From the NCBI GenBank assembly GCA_021298315.1, contig JAJTFC010000004.1, positions 1-62,682 of the forward strand: a stretch of 62,682 bases of DNA, in the 5' to 3' direction. Within the stretch, counting starts at the first letter, position 1; every line of letters starts with the position of its first letter. The notes beneath the pieces are model-generated. The model saw only the letters and a program-made list of their open reading frames with translations, did not search any database and was not told the origin of the DNA. Origin of the DNA: Planctomycetaceae bacterium (GTDB taxonomy: Bacteria > Planctomycetota > Planctomycetia > Pirellulales > Pirellulaceae). The position numbers and the translations under genes were made by a program. Shown here in pieces: positions 27,964 through 36,054 of this stretch.

Positions 27964-28187
27964 CTTGGAAAGCTTCGAAACGGTGGAATTCAGAGAGGAT
28001 ACAAACCAGTTGGAATAGTATAGCTTACCCTAAACCTGGCAACAAACCCGCTCAGAGTGCGGTGCTTGGATGAGCAAAACCGCCGATAAACCAGTAAAAC
28101 CCCCCGTTGTTGCAACCAAGCACTCGCGCGGTATTCTAGGAAGCCTCTTTTTGAGAGTATCCCGGACAAGCTCACTAGGAATGATTT

Positions 28188-29492
28188 ATGCCCGAAAGTT
28201 CGAAACTACAGGTTCGTTGCGGAGGTTGCCAAACTCTTCTGAAGGTCTCATCGGAAGCCCTCGGGAAAACTATCGCTTGCCCGAAATGTGGTAAGCAGAT
28301 GAAACTCGCACGGCCCACATCTGCTCCACCTCTTGAGAGGAATATGGATGTAGGGTTTCCTGAAACGAATCAAGCCGACTTGTTCGATCTGCCGGCGACG
28401 AGTTACAGCATGCCGACTAGTTCGAATAAGAGTCTTGCCGGATCCAAGAAGCGTTCGACCCCTTGGCCATGGATCATCGGGATTGCTGCTGCCCTAGGAG
28501 TGCTGTTGTTCCTGGCTTCTGTGGGTGTGATTTTCTTGTCGATGATGTACAAAGGGCCCAACATTACCGCTTCTGCACCAGCAAAGAACGCACCTGCATT
28601 GGCTGCTAACACACCGACATCACCACCCTCTTATTCAATTCCGAAGCCCACGATCAAGATCGATTTTCCACAGCTTGGACAATTTCGTCCTTTTGGCAAC
28701 AAAGGTATTCTTTGGCAAAGGGTTGACCTCCCTCGCCTAGGGATTCCGCCTTTAAAACTCAATGTATTCATACCAAGCGGAAACCACGCCGAGAAATCGT
28801 TGCCCGTGGTCTTCGAAGCCCCTTCGGGAACACCCTTGCTGCATGGAGCCAGCATAGAACAACCTCAACCTGATACGGAGTATCTACCCTTCACCGAGGC
28901 TGGAATGATCACTGTTAGTTTTGATATTGATGGACCGATGCGTAGTGACATGAGTCCAGAAGATGGTGAAAGGTATTGGCTAGCGTTGAACAATGCTTTT
29001 CAGAAGTTTCTTGTCGCAGACGCTGGTGTTGAGAACGGCAAGATGGCAATCGACTTCGTCTTAGAAAGGTTGCCGATGGCAGACCCGAAGAAAATAATCG
29101 TATGGGGACACAGTTCTGCAGCCACGCTTTCACTTTTGTTAGCCTCTAAAGATCCTCGGATCAGTAGATGTATCGCGATGGCGCCGATTACCGATTTGAA
29201 GCTTAGACTCGGCGAACTCTTGGAAGAACCAGCGATCGTCAAACGTCTACCGAATCTGAAAAATTACCTTGTTGCAGGATCTCCTCTGACGAGCATCGGA
29301 GCTTTAAAATGCCCAGTATTTATTGCTCATGCGAAAAACGACGATAACGAACCTTTTGAGCACACAAAAATTTTCGTCAATGCGCTTCAAAAGTCCGGCG
29401 GCAAGATCAGTTTCTTGGAGCTCGAGCGAGAGGGTCACGGCGATCCTCTTTTACAAGCTGGGATACCCAAAGCGATCGAATGGCTCAAGTGA
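28188..29492 (+). CDS. zinc-ribbon, single-span, alpha/beta-hydrolase fusion protein
   Basis: A 434-residue protein. An N-terminal zinc ribbon (CGGC at about 11-14 and CPKCGK near 33) is followed by a linker, one membrane helix at about residues 92-116 (WIIGIAAALGVLLFLASVGV), a Pro/Ala/Thr-rich stretch and a C-terminal alpha/beta hydrolase domain of about 270 residues. The nucleophile motif is WGHSSAA at about 305; a later Asp (HAKNDD) and His (EREGHGDP) complete a plausible triad. The fold is that of prolyl oligopeptidase or dienelactone hydrolase relatives. The zinc ribbon would be cytoplasmic and the hydrolase outside. AGGA at 28177-28180 lies 7 bases before the ATG. It converges with the symporter gene at 29515, 22 bases away. 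Confidence 0.85.
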   Translation: MPESSKLQVRCGGCQTLLKVSSEALGKTIACPKCGKQMKLARPTSAPPLERNMDVGFPETNQADLFDLPATSYSMPTSSNKSLAGSKKRSTPWPWIIGIAAALGVLLFLASVGVIFLSMMYKGPNITASAPAKNAPALAANTPTSPPSYSIPKPTIKIDFPQLGQFRPFGNKGILWQRVDLPRLGIPPLKLNVFIPSGNHAEKSLPVVFEAPSGTPLLHGASIEQPQPDTEYLPFTEAGMITVSFDIDGPMRSDMSPEDGERYWLALNNAFQKFLVADAGVENGKMAIDFVLERLPMADPKKIIVWGHSSAATLSLLLASKDPRISRCIAMAPITDLKLRLGELLEEPAIVKRLPNLKNYLVAGSPLTSIGALKCPVFIAHAKNDDNEPFEHTKIFVNALQKSGGKISFLELEREGHGDPLLQAGIPKAIEWLK

Positions 29493-29514
29493 CCTGACGG
29501 TTCACTCGAATGCT

Positions 29515-31023
29515 TTAGCCGGCATGATCGCTATGACTGTAGACGGGACTCAGCCCCAGGTGCTCCATCAAGATATGACATCGGTTCCTGATAAACTGCG
29601 GTGCGTAAGACCCTGAGATCATACCGGTGATTGCAAAGACCAAGGCCACCAAAGGGGACAGCTTGGGGTTGATATCAGCCATCCCTGGTATCTGCAATAC
29701 CTCCGCAAAAGCGACGAGGAACCAAGCTCCTATTCCAAAGGCAATCGAGCAGATTGCACCTTGTGTCGTGGCACGCTTCCAATACAGCCCAGCAGTCAAA
29801 GGAACGAACGCCCCTGCCAACGTGATTTGATAAGCGTTGGAAACCAAATCGTAGATCGGAGTTCCCTTGGTCAAAATCGCGTAGGTCAAGACCAACGAGG
29901 TAAAGACCAAGATCGTGATTCGCATCGCAAGCAACAACTGCTTGTCTCTCAGATTTGGATTGATGTGCCTAAGTATGTTCTCGACGAAACTCGTCGAAGG
30001 TGCAAGCAATGTTGCTGACGAACAAGACTTGATCGCCGATACCAAGGCACCAAAAAAGAGGATCTGAGCAAAGAAAGGCATGTGATCGAGAATCATCCTG
30101 GGCAAGACCTTCTGCGGATCACTCTTGAGTAACTCTTGGGAGTGTTCGGGCATCTTGATCAACGCCGCAACGACCACAAACATCGGTACGAAGGCGAAGA
30201 CCAAATAACACAATCCTCCGATGACGGCCCCGTACTTGGCCGACTTCTCATCCTTGGCAGACATGACCCGTTGAAAAACGTCTTGCTGGGGGATTGAACC
30301 GAGCATCATGGTGATAGCCGCAGCCAGAAAGAGTAACCAATCGAGCAAATTGGGTTCGGGAAGAATACGGAACCAATCCCGATCTTGAGCATACTGGATT
30401 ACTTTGGGTGCTCCACCGACCAAATCGGCTGAATACCATGCGATATACGATAGCCCTAGAACCAAGACGATCATCTGGATAAAGTCGGTCCAAGCCACTG
30501 CGAGCATTCCACCCATCATGACGTAAATCAGAACCAAGACGGTCCCGACGACCATGCCGGTCTCGTGGGAGATAGCCCCCCCAGAGAGGATGGTAAAAAC
30601 CAACCCCAGCGCGGTCACTTGGGCCGCCACCCATCCCAAATAACTCAGGATGATCATGACCGAGCAGAGGATCTCGACGGGAACTCCGTAGCGTCTTCGA
30701 AAGAAATCCCCGATCGTCAAGAGCTTCATCCTGTAGAGTCTGACGGCAAAGAACAGACCTACGAAGACCAAGCACATCGAAGCGCCAAAGGGATCTTCGA
30801 TGATTCCCTTGAGTCCACCTTCGACAAATTTCGCCGGTATCCCCATGACGGTTTCGGCGCCGAACCACGTTGCGAAACTCGTGGTGATCACCATATACAA
30901 CGGCAGCGTGTGGCCTGCAACGGCAAAGTCCTCGGTGTTTTTGACCCGAGTACCAGCCCAGGCACCGATAGCTAACGTGCCGATAAGGTAAATAAACACG
31001 AAAATCAGTAGTTCGACGTTCAT
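29515..31023 (-). CDS. sodium:solute symporter (SSS family)
   Basis: A 502-residue polytopic membrane protein with about 13 helices, typical of the SSS family. Motifs include GTLAIGAWAG near the start, TSFATWFGAETVMGIPAKFVEGGLKGI near residue 50, GDFFRRRYG and later SPS-type loop residues. SSS carriers import sugars, amino acids, vitamins or organic acids with sodium; the substrate cannot be told here. It is preceded, 29 bases upstream, by the RNase E/G gene, so the two may be co-transcribed. A long open frame on the same strand but another phase exists within it; it is not a gene. Confidence 0.9.
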   Translation of the reverse strand: MNVELLIFVFIYLIGTLAIGAWAGTRVKNTEDFAVAGHTLPLYMVITTSFATWFGAETVMGIPAKFVEGGLKGIIEDPFGASMCLVFVGLFFAVRLYRMKLLTIGDFFRRRYGVPVEILCSVMIILSYLGWVAAQVTALGLVFTILSGGAISHETGMVVGTVLVLIYVMMGGMLAVAWTDFIQMIVLVLGLSYIAWYSADLVGGAPKVIQYAQDRDWFRILPEPNLLDWLLFLAAAITMMLGSIPQQDVFQRVMSAKDEKSAKYGAVIGGLCYLVFAFVPMFVVVAALIKMPEHSQELLKSDPQKVLPRMILDHMPFFAQILFFGALVSAIKSCSSATLLAPSTSFVENILRHINPNLRDKQLLLAMRITILVFTSLVLTYAILTKGTPIYDLVSNAYQITLAGAFVPLTAGLYWKRATTQGAICSIAFGIGAWFLVAFAEVLQIPGMADINPKLSPLVALVFAITGMISGSYAPQFIRNRCHILMEHLGLSPVYSHSDHAG

Positions 31024-31052
31024 GGTTTCGCACCCCGCAGATGAATCTATAA

Positions 31053-32693
31053 CTATTGAGCAAGCAAAAACGGCACAGAGACCATTGATCCGTCTTTATC
31101 TCTGCAATCAACTTCTAAGAACTCTGGGAACTGCGAATCGCTTCCCAAAATGAGGATAGCTACTCCGCTGGATTCCTCGAGTTGGATCAACTCACGGCGT
31201 TTGCGATTGTTCAAGTAAGCGGCCACGTTCTCGTTGACCCGAATATTGACTTTCGCGACACCTTGATGATGACAAGCGAGCAATAAAATGCGAGTCACCT
31301 CGATCGCCATGCTTTCGGCGGTCTTGACCAGTGCACGACCTCTGCAGCAAGGACAATCTTCGTAGACGCTTCTCTTGAAACTCGGTCGAATCCTCTGACG
31401 GGTCATCTCGATGAGACCAAACGGGCTCGTGCGAAGGATTTTCGTACGAGCTCGATCCCGTTTCATCGCATCGCGAAGAGACTTCTCGACTTTGCGTCGA
31501 TGGGACTCTTTCCGCATATCGATAAAGTCGTTGACGATCACCCCGCCTAAATCCCTCAATCGCAATTGCCTTGCGATTTCTTTGGCTGCGGCAAGATTCA
31601 AATGAAAAGCGTTTTCTTCGGCGTTTTCATCACCACCGCGGAAATTACCGCTGTTGACATCGATGGCCACCAGAGCTTCGGTCGGGTCGATAACGATCGA
31701 GCCACCCCCTTTGAGAGGGACAACTCGCTGGTGGATCCGAGCGATCTCTTGCTCGAGTTTGTAACGGTGGAATAAAGGTTCGCGGCTATCGTAGAGTTGG
31801 ATTCGATCTGCATATTTTGGCATGACCAATTCCATGAACTCTTTGGCTCGCTGGTAAGCATCAGGAGAATCGATCACAATCGAATCGATATCTTCGGTAA
31901 ACGTATCTCGGATGGTACGAATCATGATGTCGGATTCCTCGTAAACATCACAAGGCCCGGACTCATTTTTGATCCGCTTAGCGAGTAATTTCCACAATCG
32001 CAGCAGATAAGCTACATCGCGGTAAAGCTCTTTGCGATTGCGTTCTTGAGCTGCTGTCCGAACGATGAACCCGACCCCTTTGGGGATGTTCATCTCGTGC
32101 ATGGTGGACTTAAGCTTCTTTCGAGCCGCTTCGTCCTCGATTTTGCGGCTGATGCCAACTCGGCCTAACGAGGGCATCAAAACCAAGTAGCGACCTGGGA
32201 TACTGATGTAGGTCGACAGGGTTGGACCTTTGGTTCCGATCCCTTCTTTAATCACTTGAACGATGACTTCATCGCCACGTTTGAATATCTCTTGGATTGG
32301 GGGTTTGAACCGTGGACGACCACTTCGCAGCTTCCCGCCGCGTGGCCCGGGCCCAGAAGTCCGTTGCGAGGACTCTTGGTCACCGGAGGCTTCTTCGTCG
32401 TCGATGCCAAAGTTCTTACCGCTGAGAATTTCCGCAGGATCGTAACCGGCTTGTCGAAAGTATTCGGGTTCGATATCGCTGATGTGCAAAAATCCGTTTC
32501 GACCTACACCGAAATCGACGAAAGCCGCTTGGATGCTCGGTTCGATGTTGACGATTTTGCCTTTATAGATGTTTCCAACCCAATTGTTCTGACTGGTTCT
32601 TTCCGTGTAGAGTTCTTCAAGAGTCCCGTCTTCTAGGAGTGCTATTCGGCACTCTTCAGCCTGCGAGACATTGATGAGCATTTCCTTCTTCAT
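31053..32693 (-). CDS. Rne/Rng family endoribonuclease (RNase G-like)
   Basis: A 546-residue ribonuclease. The S1 RNA-binding domain is at about 35-120 (IYKGKIVNIEPSIQAAFVDFG), split by an acidic/basic insert at about 95-130 (DDEEASGDQESS, GPGPRGGK), and the catalytic domain carries AIDVNSGNF near 350 and GGVIVNDFIDM near 390, with the Asp residues that bind magnesium. The zinc-link cysteines appear as CPCC near 445. There is no long C-terminal degradosome scaffold, so it is closer to RNase G in layout. It processes rRNA and mRNA in the cytoplasm. The start MKKEMLINVSQ has an ATG. It lies downstream of the PTS-type genes on the same strand and upstream of the symporter. Confidence 0.95.
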   Translation of the reverse strand: MKKEMLINVSQAEECRIALLEDGTLEELYTERTSQNNWVGNIYKGKIVNIEPSIQAAFVDFGVGRNGFLHISDIEPEYFRQAGYDPAEILSGKNFGIDDEEASGDQESSQRTSGPGPRGGKLRSGRPRFKPPIQEIFKRGDEVIVQVIKEGIGTKGPTLSTYISIPGRYLVLMPSLGRVGISRKIEDEAARKKLKSTMHEMNIPKGVGFIVRTAAQERNRKELYRDVAYLLRLWKLLAKRIKNESGPCDVYEESDIMIRTIRDTFTEDIDSIVIDSPDAYQRAKEFMELVMPKYADRIQLYDSREPLFHRYKLEQEIARIHQRVVPLKGGGSIVIDPTEALVAIDVNSGNFRGGDENAEENAFHLNLAAAKEIARQLRLRDLGGVIVNDFIDMRKESHRRKVEKSLRDAMKRDRARTKILRTSPFGLIEMTRQRIRPSFKRSVYEDCPCCRGRALVKTAESMAIEVTRILLLACHHQGVAKVNIRVNENVAAYLNNRKRRELIQLEESSGVAILILGSDSQFPEFLEVDCRDKDGSMVSVPFLLAQ

Positions 32694-32739
32694 AGGGAAT
32701 GGTTTCCTTTTGCATTGAATTTGTATCCTTGTAGTTTTT

Positions 32740-34506
32740 TCATGCTTGGAGCACGATTTCGGGCACGAGCCCTGCGAGTTGGTTCATCAAGAAAGCGTCG
32801 ACCTCGCGCGCAGTACCCAGTCTCAGCGCGCGCCACGCTATGGCTTCACATTGCCCGAGCGTCACCGAACGGATCGCTTTCTTGATCACCGGGATCGTCG
32901 AAGGAGCAAGGCTCAACGAGCGGATTCCCATCCCAACTAAAAGTAGTGCGTAAGCGGGGTTATTACTCATCTCCCCGCAGACACTCGTAGATTTGCCATG
33001 TTTTGATGTGATCTCATGTGTTTGTTTGATCAACCGCAACACGGCCGGATCGCACGCTTGGTAAAGGTCTGCCACCGAGTCGTTGCTTCGGTCAACAGCA
33101 AGCGTGTATTGCGTCAAGTCGTTGGTACCGATGCTCACGAAGTCGATTTCTTCGATGAATCGATCCAACATCAAAACCGCCGCAGGCACCTCGACCATCA
33201 TGCCTACTTTGATATTGGCTGGAATGCGGATCCCTTCGCATGTCAAATCGTCGGCGACGCTCCGAAGCAGAAACTTGGCGCTTCGGTACTCATCCAACGT
33301 GGTGACCATCGGAAACATGATCCAGCAATTTCCAGAACTCGCGGCCCTGAGGATGGCGCGTACCTGGACTCGAAATAAGGCTGGATTCCGCAAACTCAAC
33401 CGGATGGATCTAAGTCCCAAGAACGGGTTGTTCTCGGGTTCAATCGGCCTTGTCATCCCCATCTTGTCCGCACCTAGATCCAAGGTACGGATGACCACAG
33501 GGCGGCCTTGCATATCGCGCAGCACCTGCTGATATGCCTGATAATGCTCCTCCTCGGTGGGCTCTTTTTCATGCCCAAGATAGAGGAACTCGGTGCGGTA
33601 AAGCCCCACACCATCGGCTCCACGGGCCAAACACGTCTGAGTTTCGGTCGGAAACTCGACATTTGCCATAAGTTCTACATGCACCCCATCAGAGGTTTCC
33701 GCAGGTAGATCCTTGAGTTCCGAAAGCTCCGTGAAGATCGTTTCTCTCGCGAGGCGTCGCTTGAGATATCTTTCTCGAGTTGGCAGATCGGGTGAGACAA
33801 ATATGCGTCCCAGATGGCCATCGATGATGACCTCATCGCCAGAGCGAATGTTGTGCAGAAAGTTACCCACCCCTACGACCGCAGGGATCTCCATCCCTCG
33901 AGCGACAATCGCCGTGTGCCCTCCAGGACCACCGGCTTCGGTGCAGATGGCCAAGACTTTTTCGGTGTCGAACGAAGCGGTCTCGCCAGGAGTTAAATCG
34001 TGGCTAACGACGATCGCCTCGTGGGGAATCTCTTTGAGAGTCTGCGTGGGTTTCCCCGTCAAAGCCTCCAGCAGAGTTTGTTCGACATCTCTGACATCTG
34101 CGGCGCGTTCTGCCAAGAACGAAGAACTCGCTTTGCGAAACGCAGCAGCATACTTCGCGAAAACCTCGCTTACCGCATACTCGGCTGCATAGAGATTGTC
34201 CTTGATCAGGTGCTCCATCTCGGATCGAACGTGAGGATCCAAGAGCAATTGCTGTTGCGCAGAAAAGATCCCGCCTAAATCCGATCCCCATGTGTCGGTG
34301 GTTTGCTTGCCGCGTAGACCCAACGCATGGTGTGCCCGTCCGACAGCTTCGACCAACCGCTCCCATTCTTTTTGCGTTTCGGATCTAGAAATCAAACATC
34401 GGGCGATACTGTACCCTTCTCGGTCAAAAACGATCGCTTTGCCGATTGCTACGCCAGGGGATACTGCAATGCCTTGTAATTCCAGCATGCGAGGGTTAGT
34501 GGTCAT
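32740..34506 (-). CDS. ptsI: phosphoenolpyruvate-protein phosphotransferase (enzyme I of PTS)
   Basis: About 588 residues, enzyme I. The swivelling domain has the active His in GGPGGHTAIVARGMEIPAVVG at about 190; the usual GGRTSH is here GGPGGH. The PEP-binding domain has YRTEFLYL, the conserved GTNDLTQYTLAVDR and SVCGEMSNNP with the catalytic Cys. There is no N-terminal GAF domain, so this is PtsI rather than PtsP in form. The ATG at 34506 overlaps the end of the HPr gene by 11 bases; a second ATG at 34488 is almost as good. It transfers phosphate from PEP to HPr. Gene order hpf-ptsN-like-ptsH-ptsI lacks any permease. Confidence 0.95.
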   Translation of the reverse strand: MTTNPRMLELQGIAVSPGVAIGKAIVFDREGYSIARCLISRSETQKEWERLVEAVGRAHHALGLRGKQTTDTWGSDLGGIFSAQQQLLLDPHVRSEMEHLIKDNLYAAEYAVSEVFAKYAAAFRKASSSFLAERAADVRDVEQTLLEALTGKPTQTLKEIPHEAIVVSHDLTPGETASFDTEKVLAICTEAGGPGGHTAIVARGMEIPAVVGVGNFLHNIRSGDEVIIDGHLGRIFVSPDLPTRERYLKRRLARETIFTELSELKDLPAETSDGVHVELMANVEFPTETQTCLARGADGVGLYRTEFLYLGHEKEPTEEEHYQAYQQVLRDMQGRPVVIRTLDLGADKMGMTRPIEPENNPFLGLRSIRLSLRNPALFRVQVRAILRAASSGNCWIMFPMVTTLDEYRSAKFLLRSVADDLTCEGIRIPANIKVGMMVEVPAAVLMLDRFIEEIDFVSIGTNDLTQYTLAVDRSNDSVADLYQACDPAVLRLIKQTHEITSKHGKSTSVCGEMSNNPAYALLLVGMGIRSLSLAPSTIPVIKKAIRSVTLGQCEAIAWRALRLGTAREVDAFLMNQLAGLVPEIVLQA

Positions 34507-34762
34507 CAAATTGTGAATCAAAAAGACGCGAGATGGCCTCGATGGCCAAATCCGCATCCGGGCCCTGAGCTCGCAAAGTCAATTGCGTGCCTTGGGGTGC
34601 CCCCAGTGTCAATAATCCAATCATCGAGCGACAGTCGGCAACCTGTCCGCATCGCTCCAATTCAATCTGGCATTGGTATCCAGAGGCCGCACGCACCAAC
34701 TTGTCAGCCGGACGCATATGCAAACCTTCAGGGTTTTGTACCGTAACTAATCGGGTGATCAT
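34496..34762 (-). CDS. ptsH: HPr phosphocarrier protein
   Basis: An 88-residue HPr. The phosphorylated His lies in GLHMRPADKLV (His at about 15), and a conserved Ser that in Firmicutes is a kinase target lies in CRSMIGLLTLGA (about 46). The family length is 85-90. It receives phosphate from enzyme I and passes it to the EIIA-type protein. The Ser is kept, but no HPr kinase gene is in the window. It is translationally close to ptsI (11 bases overlap) and 19 bases from the EIIA gene. Confidence 0.95.
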   Translation of the reverse strand: MITRLVTVQNPEGLHMRPADKLVRAASGYQCQIELERCGQVADCRSMIGLLTLGAPQGTQLTLRAQGPDADLAIEAISRLFDSQFDDH

Positions 34763-34781
34763 CGTGAGTTTGCTTTACCCG

Positions 34782-35258
34782 CTAGTTGCCACTTTGTTGG
34801 CTGTCGGCTTCTTCGAGCAATTGCAAGATGTCATGCGCCGACTTGGACTGACTGAGCACTTTGCAAAATTGATCGTCTCGCAATTGCCTAGAAATATTCT
34901 CTAAAGCCCGCAGGTGATCCCCAGGGCGATCTGGAGGAGAGACCAAGAGAAAAAACAGACAAGCCTTTTGGCCATCTAGGGATTCGAAGTCCAAGCCCGA
35001 GGCACTTACACCAACAGTGCCAACTAGCTTTTTAACACTCGGATGCTTCGTATGAGGTACTGCAACCCCTCTTCCAATGCCGGTGCTTCCGAGCTCCTCA
35101 CGTCGCATGATCGCCTTGATGATGTCTTCTCGATCCTTGTCCAAGATCTCGCCAGCATCGACAAGCGATTGAACCAATTCCGAGATCACATCATCCTTGG
35201 TAGTCGACGCAAGATCTGCCTTGACCGCTTTAGGCGCCACGAAAACAGAAAACTTCAT
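34782..35258 (-). CDS. ptsN: PTS EIIA protein, nitrogen/fructose subfamily (PtsN-like)
   Basis: About 158 residues, EIIA of the fructose/mannitol family. The phosphorylated His is in GRGVAVPHTKHPSV at about 66. The protein is a single EIIA domain without EIIB or EIIC, as in the EIIA-Ntr regulator. In other bacteria it controls potassium uptake, nitrogen metabolism or stress responses; the role in planctomycetes is not established. The ATG at 35258 is preferred over the upstream one at 35285: AGGAAAAGG lies about 10 bases before it. It sits between the hpf and ptsH genes in one operon. Confidence 0.88.
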   Translation of the reverse strand: MKFSVFVAPKAVKADLASTTKDDVISELVQSLVDAGEILDKDREDIIKAIMRREELGSTGIGRGVAVPHTKHPSVKKLVGTVGVSASGLDFESLDGQKACLFFLLVSPPDRPGDHLRALENISRQLRDDQFCKVLSQSKSAHDILQLLEEADSQQSGN

Positions 35259-35362
35259 GAATGCTGTTGCCTTTTCCTGAAACAAATCCCGCCCGAACTA
35301 TCGTCCAGTCCACTGATGAACTTCGAGACTACCGGGGCTTTCAAGGATCGAGTATATGAGGA

Positions 35363-35683
35363 CTAAGTGTGCCGAGCGTTGGGACCACCCTTGTGATCGG
35401 TCACACGCTCTTTGTGCTTGCGAATCTGCTGTTCAACCTTGTCGATCGTCAAATCCAAAGCCGAGATCACTGATGTCGACTCGGTGGCCGCAACGAAGTC
35501 CGGTGCGTGCTCAGCCGAGACGTTGATTTCAACACTCGGACGATCCAACTTCTCCAAGTCTACGGTCACCTCGATGGCGTTGATACGGTCGAAAAATCGA
35601 CGGAGCTTCTCCACCTTCGTAGCTATGATCTCTTGGTCTTCACCTTGTAAGTGCCCGTGACGTGTAGATATGTTGACTTGCAC
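35363..35683 (-). CDS. hpf: ribosome hibernation promoting factor, HPF/RaiA family, short form
   Basis: A 106-residue protein of the short HPF/YfiA type: MQVNISTRHG at the start, a beta-alpha-beta core with EKLRRFFDRINAIEV, and ALDLTIDKVEQQIRKHKER near the end. It would bind the decoding centre of the 30S subunit and inactivate ribosomes in stationary phase. The start is GTG at 35683 with GGGGGAG about 6 bases upstream, a strong ribosome binding site. It lacks the C-terminal extension of long HPF. It leads the operon with ptsN, ptsH and ptsI; hpf and ptsN are neighbours in many bacteria. Confidence 0.93.
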   Translation of the reverse strand: MQVNISTRHGHLQGEDQEIIATKVEKLRRFFDRINAIEVTVDLEKLDRPSVEINVSAEHAPDFVAATESTSVISALDLTIDKVEQQIRKHKERVTDHKGGPNARHT

Positions 35684-36054
35684 TGCTTACTCCCCCAAAT
35701 CGGTTCCTTAGAGGTAGAAAACCTATCGAATTGCTCCCGTTAAACGGGCAGCGACAGGCGTTTCAAAATACCGAAAGAATTGTAACCCTTGTTATGCCGG
35801 TCAGAAATCCCAAACCCTAAACTACCAAGAAAACCGACCGGGAAACCGAATTAATCCGGGAAAATCGAATTTCCTTGATAAACATGAAAAACCTTAAACC
35901 CTCTTGAGGGTTTGCGATATTCCGGTTCCTTCTTGTCTATACTGACGAGTCGATTGGTCGATCTGTCGCGTCATACGCACGTCTTTATCCTATGATTTCA
36001 CATCCCAAGTCGTCGAGCATCCGCAATTCACGGTTTCCAGGCAGCACAAACTTC
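35684..36054. promoter_or_regulatory. 371-base divergent intergenic region with hairpins
   Basis: No gene is seen. Two small inverted repeats are present: CCCGT-TAA-ACGGG at 35736-35748, close to hpf, and AAACCCT-CTTG-AGGGTTT at 35896-35913. A TATACT at 35938-35943 could be the -10 element of a plus-strand promoter for the EF-hand gene, but no convincing -35 is at the right distance. The region must hold promoters for both the hpf operon and the EF-hand gene. Confidence 0.45.

Noticed and set aside
30248-31111. A 287-residue minus-strand frame inside the sodium:solute symporter gene
   Set aside because: It is in a second phase on the same strand and is Arg/Gly/His-rich without domain motifs; the symporter frame has clear membrane helices.
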